From Chitinophaga sp. CF118 (GTDB lineage: Bacteria; Bacteroidota; Bacteroidia; Chitinophagales; Chitinophagaceae), in contig NZ_FOMK01000010.1 in NCBI RefSeq assembly GCF_900112615.1, positions 172,919 through 236,918 of the forward strand: 64,000 nt of DNA, read 5' to 3'. Below the pieces are notes generated by a model that was not told the origin of the DNA, did not search any database, and saw nothing but the letters and a program-made list of their open reading frames with translations. The position numbers were made by a program, and so were the translations under genes. Within the stretch, counting starts at the first letter, position 1. Every line of letters starts with the position of its first letter. This document shows positions 60,189 through 64,000 of this stretch, piece after piece.

Positions 60189-60755
60189 ATGGCTACCACT
60201 GCAGATATCAGAACAGGATTAATCATTAAGCTGGATAACAGCTTATATTCTGTTGTAGAGTTTGGTCAAAACAAAACAGCCAGGGCGGCTGCTAAAGTAT
60301 GGGCTAAACTGAAGGGAGTTGACAATAGCCGTTCTATTGAGCATACCTGGAACTCAGGAGATACCATTTTTCCTGTACGTGTTGAAAAGAAAACCTTCCA
60401 ATTCTTATATAAGGATGACAGCGGGTATAATTTCATGGATAATGAAACTTTCGAACAGATTGCACTTCCTGAAACCATGATTGATGCGCCTCAGTTCCTG
60501 AAAGACGGACAGGAAGTTTCAGTTTCAATCAACACTGAGACTGACCAACATATGAGTGTGGAGCTGCCAGATAAGATTGTCATGAAGGTTACTTACTCTG
60601 AACCAGGCTTAAAGGGGGATACTGCTACCCGCACGCTGAAACAGGCTACCGTAGAAACTGGAGCAACCGTGAATGTGCCATTGTTCGTGAATGAAGGTGA
60701 GCTGATCAGGGTAAACACCAAAACAGGTGATTACATAGAAAGAGTAAAAGAATAG
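60189..60755 (+). CDS. efp: Elongation factor P with arginine at the loop tip
   Basis: 188 residues, three beta-barrel domains. It rescues ribosomes stalled on polyproline. In most EF-Ps the tip loop reads PGKG with the modified Lys34. Here the corresponding loop is FGQNKTARAAAKVWAKLKG, so by alignment Arg32 stands where the Lys would be and PGKG is missing. EarP-type EF-Ps also carry an Arg at this point. The end EPGLKGDTATRTLKQATVETGATVNVPLFVNEGELIRVNTKTGDYIERV is standard. accB follows 53 bases later. Confidence 0.95.
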   Translation: MATTADIRTGLIIKLDNSLYSVVEFGQNKTARAAAKVWAKLKGVDNSRSIEHTWNSGDTIFPVRVEKKTFQFLYKDDSGYNFMDNETFEQIALPETMIDAPQFLKDGQEVSVSINTETDQHMSVELPDKIVMKVTYSEPGLKGDTATRTLKQATVETGATVNVPLFVNEGELIRVNTKTGDYIERVKE

Positions 60756-60808
60756 TTTTAGTCCATATATTATCTACATCAAGCATTTCTAAACCAAAAA
60801 CTGTCTAC

Positions 60809-61279
60809 ATGGATTTTAAACAGATTCAGGAGCTGGTAAAAATGGTCAATAAGTCCAATATCAGCGAACTGAGCATTGAGCAGGACACGTTTAAGATTAC
60901 AATAAAGCAAAAGGATAACGAAACTCAGCAGGTATTTGCTATGCCTATGACAGCTCCCGTTCAGCAGGCAGTAGCCCAGGCTGTTCCTCAGGTTGCCGTA
61001 GCTGCAGATGCTGCTAAACCAGCTGAAGCGAAAGCGGATAACCTGGTTACCATCAAATCTCCTATGATTGGTACCTTCTATCGTAGTCCTGGTCCTGATA
61101 AGCCATCTTTCGTAAATGTAGGCGATGAGGTGACCAGCGGTAAAGTAGTTTGTATCATTGAAGCAATGAAACTGTTCAATGAGATCGAGAGTGAGGTAAG
61201 TGGTAAAATCGTAAAAGTACTGGTAGATGACGCTTCTCCAGTGGAATATGATCAGCCTTTATTCCTGGTAGAACCATAA
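60809..61279 (+). CDS. accB: Biotin carboxyl carrier protein of acetyl-CoA carboxylase
   Basis: 156 residues. N-terminal helix region (MDFKQIQELVKMVNKSNISELSIEQDTFKITIKQ), Ala/Pro/Val-rich linker (about 50-85), then the biotinyl domain with the biotinylated Lys in IIEAMKLFNEIE. First step of fatty acid synthesis. In one unit with accC. Confidence 0.95.
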   Translation: MDFKQIQELVKMVNKSNISELSIEQDTFKITIKQKDNETQQVFAMPMTAPVQQAVAQAVPQVAVAADAAKPAEAKADNLVTIKSPMIGTFYRSPGPDKPSFVNVGDEVTSGKVVCIIEAMKLFNEIESEVSGKIVKVLVDDASPVEYDQPLFLVEP

Positions 61280-61290
61280 TATTGTTAGTT

Positions 61291-61354
61291 GAAAAGGTTG
61301 GAATATTATAAGGGGGTAAGTGTACTTTCCAATCTTATAGTTTTCCAACCTTTT
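61291..61354 (+). repeat. Imperfect inverted repeat in the accB-accC gap
   Basis: GAAAAGGTTGGAA-TATTATAAG (61291-61312) faces CTTATAG-TTTTCCAACCTTTT (61334-61354). Confidence 0.6.
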
Positions 61355-61390
61355 GGGCTTATTACTTTTTCTTTAACCTATTGAAAAAAC

Positions 61391-62728
61391 ATGTTTAAGA
61401 AAATATTGATTGCCAACCGTGGAGAGATTGCCCTACGTATTATACGTACCTGTAAGGAAATGGGCATCAAAACGGTGGCTGTTTATTCTACTGCGGATAA
61501 AGATAGCCTGCATGTTAAATTTGCAGATGAGGCAGTGTGTATAGGTAAGCCACAGAGCAGTGAATCTTATCTGAATATCCCGCACCTGATGGCAGCTGCT
61601 GAAATTACCAATGCAGATGCAATACATCCTGGTTATGGCTTTCTGGCAGAAAATGCCCGGTTTGCCGAGATCTGTGGTGAGCATGGCATTAAATTTATCG
61701 GCCCCACTCCGGACATGATCCGTAAAATGGGAGATAAAATCACGGCAAAGGAAACAATGATAGCTGCCGGGGTACCATGTATTCCCGGATCTGCAGGTTT
61801 GTTACAGAACCTGGAAGAAGCTAAGAAATTGGCAAAGGAAATGGGCTTGCCCATTATCCTGAAGGCAACTGCAGGTGGTGGTGGTAAAGGGATGCGTGTA
61901 GTATGGCAGGATAGTGAGTTGGAAGCAGCTTATAACATGGCCAAAAATGAAGCGAGAGCATCCTTCAATAATGACGGTATCTACATGGAGAAATTTGTGG
62001 AGGAGCCCCGTCACATTGAAATCCAGGTAGCAGGTGACCAATATGGTAAAGTATGTCATCTGAGTGAGCGTGACTGTTCTATACAGCGTCGTCATCAGAA
62101 ACTGGTAGAAGAATCTCCTTCTCCGTTTATGACTCCCGAACTGCGTGAGAAAATGGGAGAAGCTGCTATTAAAGCGGCATCTGCTATCAACTACGAAAGT
62201 GTGGGTACTATTGAGTTCCTGGTAGATAAGCACCGCAACTTCTACTTCATGGAAATGAATACCCGTATCCAGGTAGAACATGGGGTAACGGAAGAAGTAA
62301 TCAACTTTGACCTGGTAAAAGAACAGATCAAAATAGCTGCCGGTATTCCAATCTCCGGTAAGAACTATACTCCGGAAATGCATGTGATCGAATGTCGTAT
62401 CAATGCAGAGGATCCATTTAATGATTTCCGTCCTTCACCAGGTAAAATCACGGTATTACATATACCTGGCGGTCACGGTGTTCGTGTGGATTCTCATATT
62501 TATGCAGGGTATGTAATCCCTCCATATTATGATTCCATGGTGGCCAAGCTGATCACTATTGCGCAGACACGTGAGGAGGCTATTAATACAATGGAACGTG
62601 CACTCAGCGAATTCGTGATAGAAGGGGTGAAAACAACCATTCCATTCCATCAGCAGCTGATGCGTAATGAAGATTTCCGTAAGGGGAACTTCACTACTAA
62701 GTTTACAGAAACATTTAAGTTGGTATAG
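61391..62728 (+). CDS. accC: Acetyl-CoA carboxylase biotin carboxylase subunit
   Basis: 445 residues. ATP-grasp enzyme that carboxylates biotin on AccB. ANRGEIALRIIRTCKEMGIKTVAVYS, PGYGFLAENARFAEIC, ATAGGGGKGMRVVW, RDCSIQRRHQKLVEESPSP, EMNTRIQVEHGVTEEV (in most family members this reads VEHPVTE; here Pro is Gly), and ECRINAEDPFNDFRPSPGKI. Normal length. Confidence 0.96.
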   Translation: MFKKILIANRGEIALRIIRTCKEMGIKTVAVYSTADKDSLHVKFADEAVCIGKPQSSESYLNIPHLMAAAEITNADAIHPGYGFLAENARFAEICGEHGIKFIGPTPDMIRKMGDKITAKETMIAAGVPCIPGSAGLLQNLEEAKKLAKEMGLPIILKATAGGGGKGMRVVWQDSELEAAYNMAKNEARASFNNDGIYMEKFVEEPRHIEIQVAGDQYGKVCHLSERDCSIQRRHQKLVEESPSPFMTPELREKMGEAAIKAASAINYESVGTIEFLVDKHRNFYFMEMNTRIQVEHGVTEEVINFDLVKEQIKIAAGIPISGKNYTPEMHVIECRINAEDPFNDFRPSPGKITVLHIPGGHGVRVDSHIYAGYVIPPYYDSMVAKLITIAQTREEAINTMERALSEFVIEGVKTTIPFHQQLMRNEDFRKGNFTTKFTETFKLV

Positions 62729-62752
62729 CCGGCTTGTAATTATTTTATAAAG

Positions 62753-62788
62753 AAAGCCGTTCTGCTATCAGCAGAACGGCTTTTCCTA
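62753..62788 (+). terminator. Rho-independent terminator after accC
   Basis: 14-base stem AAAGCCGTTCTGCT (62753-62766) with 62770-62783, 3-base loop, then TTCCTATT. Confidence 0.8.
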
Positions 62789-62810
62789 TTATACCCTGTA
62801 GTGTATTGCT

Positions 62811-63614
62811 TTATTTACATGAATATTGGATATCCATATTGCCTATCCCATAAGTTAAAAAATATGGGGTATCGTCTTTGATAGAATTGATAGCAATAGT
62901 TGTTGGTAGCCCATATTTGTTGGATGTGAGTGTAGGCAGCCTATTATTTGTGCTATAGTCCCAATCCAGATATTGCCAGAGAGGATTGGTACGATGAATG
63001 TTCACCATATCATCATATTTGCTATACCTGATTATATATTCATGCCCATCATCCCACCTGGTTACTATTGAGTCCAGGTTTCCTTTATTGTTATAATGAA
63101 AGTAACGATCCAGGAATCCGCCTCCATTCAGCAGTTCATGGTATTTTAGCATCCTGTTTTTATCATCGTATTTAGTGGTAATAACAGATTGTTGAAATAA
63201 TACACCGGGCATTTCCTTGGGATTATTATCAATAATGCCGCTGAAGAATAAGCTGTCCAGGATTATCCTGTTTTTGGCATCATATTTCAAACGGTGCCAG
63301 GTTTCAAAATAATAACCATATGCCCCGTTACCATAAGATCCGATTATATCGCTTACCCTGTTATGTTTATCATGTCGGAACAGATAGTTGGGAGTACTGT
63401 GTGCCGCATTTGAACGGGTAATGCGGAGAGGTATTCCTTTGGCATCATACTCAAAACGTGCAGTATAATCACTTGAATGAGAATTGCCTTTATTTGTTAG
63501 TTGAACGATCTGGCAATATTGCGGATAATCCTGATCGGGTTTATTACAATCTGAAAATAAGAGAGCAATAGCAAACACTATTGCACAGCGTAAGGTTAAA
63601 TCGTGTTTTTGCAT
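62811..63614 (-). CDS. Lipoprotein with YD/RHS-like repeats
   Basis: 267 residues. Lipoprotein signal with lipobox LLFSDC (Cys 24). The mature part is beta-rich with repeated FEYDAKGIPLRI, FRHDKHNRVSDI, LKYDAKNRIILD, TKYDDKNRMLKY and FHYNNKGNLDSI words of the YD-repeat pattern. Such proteins are surface-exposed in Bacteroidota (DUF4595-like). Function unknown. It lies between accC and the accC fragment, in the opposite direction. Confidence 0.75.
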   Translation of the reverse strand: MQKHDLTLRCAIVFAIALLFSDCNKPDQDYPQYCQIVQLTNKGNSHSSDYTARFEYDAKGIPLRITRSNAAHSTPNYLFRHDKHNRVSDIIGSYGNGAYGYYFETWHRLKYDAKNRIILDSLFFSGIIDNNPKEMPGVLFQQSVITTKYDDKNRMLKYHELLNGGGFLDRYFHYNNKGNLDSIVTRWDDGHEYIIRYSKYDDMVNIHRTNPLWQYLDWDYSTNNRLPTLTSNKYGLPTTIAINSIKDDTPYFLTYGIGNMDIQYSCK

Positions 63615-63757
63615 GTGGATGAATTAAGAAGGGTTAATGAATATAAGACTACAGGATACACAAATGAATTAAGGGAGCAGCTTGCAGATGAGTGTGGTTA
63701 TTTGAGGTAACTGAAGATAAGTATAATAATTTGTAAGGAACATCTTATTTATTAATT
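63615..63757. other. Short gap before the accC relic
   Basis: About 140 AT-rich bases upstream of the lipoprotein gene (its promoter should lie here). No gene seen. Confidence 0.4.
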
Positions 63758-63903
63758 TATGCAGGGTAGCTCGCGCCATATTATGATTCCATGGTGGCCT
63801 GGCTGGTAACCATTGCGCAGACGCGTGGGGAAGCTATTATTACAATGAAATGTGTACTCCGCGAATTCGGGATAGAAGCGATGAAAACAACCATTCCGTT
63901 TAT
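63758..63903 (+). pseudogene. Decayed accC fragment
   Basis: Matches accC codons from about 62501 to 62646 in the same orientation. From CCATATTATGATTCCATGG onward I count about 107 of 126 identical bases by hand, with one codon deleted near the start and TAG in place of a tyrosine codon (YAG-stop). The frame stays open afterwards, reading PYYDSMVAWLVTIAQTRGEA and ending TTIPF. It is a partial duplicate of the biotin carboxylase C-terminal domain and cannot encode a working enzyme. Confidence 0.85.
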
Positions 63904-63907
63904 AAAG

Positions 63908-63940
63908 GGGCTGACCAAAAAGGTCAGCCCTTTTCTTTTT
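63908..63940 (+). terminator. Terminator after the accC relic
   Basis: 9-base stem GGGCTGACC (63908-63916) with GGTCAGCCC (63922-63930), then TTTTCTTTTT. It is not similar to the terminator of intact accC. Confidence 0.8.
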
Positions 63941-63969
63941 GGAAGATAAAGGGCTGATTAGTAATTTTA
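63939..63969 (+). promoter_or_regulatory. Possible promoter at the end of the window
   Basis: TTG at 63939-63941, a 20-base spacer, then TAATTTTA (63962-63969), close to the -7 box, 20 bases before an ATG at 63990. Confidence 0.35.
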
Positions 63970-63989
63970 GATACCACTCAAAAATTACT

Positions 63990-64000
63990 ATGACAAAAAT
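63990..64000 (+). CDS. Possible start of a gene cut by the window edge
   Basis: ATG ACA AAA AT, beginning MTK, lies downstream of a promoter-like sequence and a terminator. Too short to identify. Confidence 0.3.

Noticed and set aside
61802..62383. Minus-strand frame of 193 codons inside accC
   Set aside because: Antisense shadow; His/Phe/Thr-rich composition without any domain.

Overview
The window reads as a chromosome segment from a Bacteroidota bacterium, most likely Chitinophagaceae and Chitinophaga-like. Four things support this. There is a complete FecI-type sigma / FecR / SusC / SusD polysaccharide locus. Many genes are preceded by the Bacteroidota -7 box TAnnTTTG. Several families are typical of the phylum (DUF1573, DUF3570, DUF4266, a fused alpha-beta 2-oxoacid dehydrogenase E1). 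The ribosomal protein gene order lacks tuf between fusA and rpsJ and adk between secY and map. No rRNA, tRNA, CRISPR array, complete insertion sequence or prophage was seen.

Region 1 (1-13.8 kb) is glycan accessory DNA: the 3' part of a sialate O-acetylesterase, an EamA/DMT exporter, and a two-gene unit of small membrane proteins on the minus strand. Then comes a polysaccharide utilization locus: ECF sigma, FecR anti-sigma, SusC with an STN signalling domain, SusD, a SusE-like lipoprotein and two GH76 proteins. GH76 enzymes are endo-alpha-1,6-mannanases, so the inferred substrate is alpha-mannan of the fungal cell wall type. A two-block promoter-like motif occurs with identical spacing before both the sigma and the anti-sigma gene.

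Region 2 (13.8-21 kb) is mixed: a GIY-YIG protein, a 53-residue lipoprotein, a minus-strand operon of thioredoxin, ApbE flavin transferase, DUF4266 lipoprotein and DUF3570 outer-membrane protein, a minus-strand operon of an unknown protein, RdgB, a thioesterase and a nitroreductase, then ilvE and a small unknown gene.

Region 3 (21-43.3 kb) is the str-S10-spc-alpha ribosomal protein supercluster, from rpsL to rplQ with secY, map, infA and rpoA. It is broken between fusA and rpsJ by a degenerate polysaccharide-deacetylase-like gene and about 700 bases with no clear gene. rpsL and rpsJ share an identical 21-base promoter/initiation element, and fusA has a near copy. Many gaps in the cluster carry a long inverted repeat, some built of short tandem words.

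Region 4 (43.3-64 kb) is housekeeping: carA, an aminotransferase, DUF1573, the fused E1, an orphan response regulator, yebC, three transporters, dedA, a marR-type regulator, mdh, a redoxin, then efp-accB-accC. EF-P has arginine at the tip of its P-site loop instead of the usual lysine. A decayed fragment of accC lies about 1.2 kb downstream of the intact gene.

The most novel-looking items are the ApbE/DUF4266/DUF3570 redox cluster with its Cys-Gly-Cys-Asn tail, the small membrane protein pair resembling EACC1 conflict-system components, the arginine-tip EF-P, the shared ribosomal promoter element, and the hairpins that fill the ribosomal gaps. All family calls were made by eye from the sequence.
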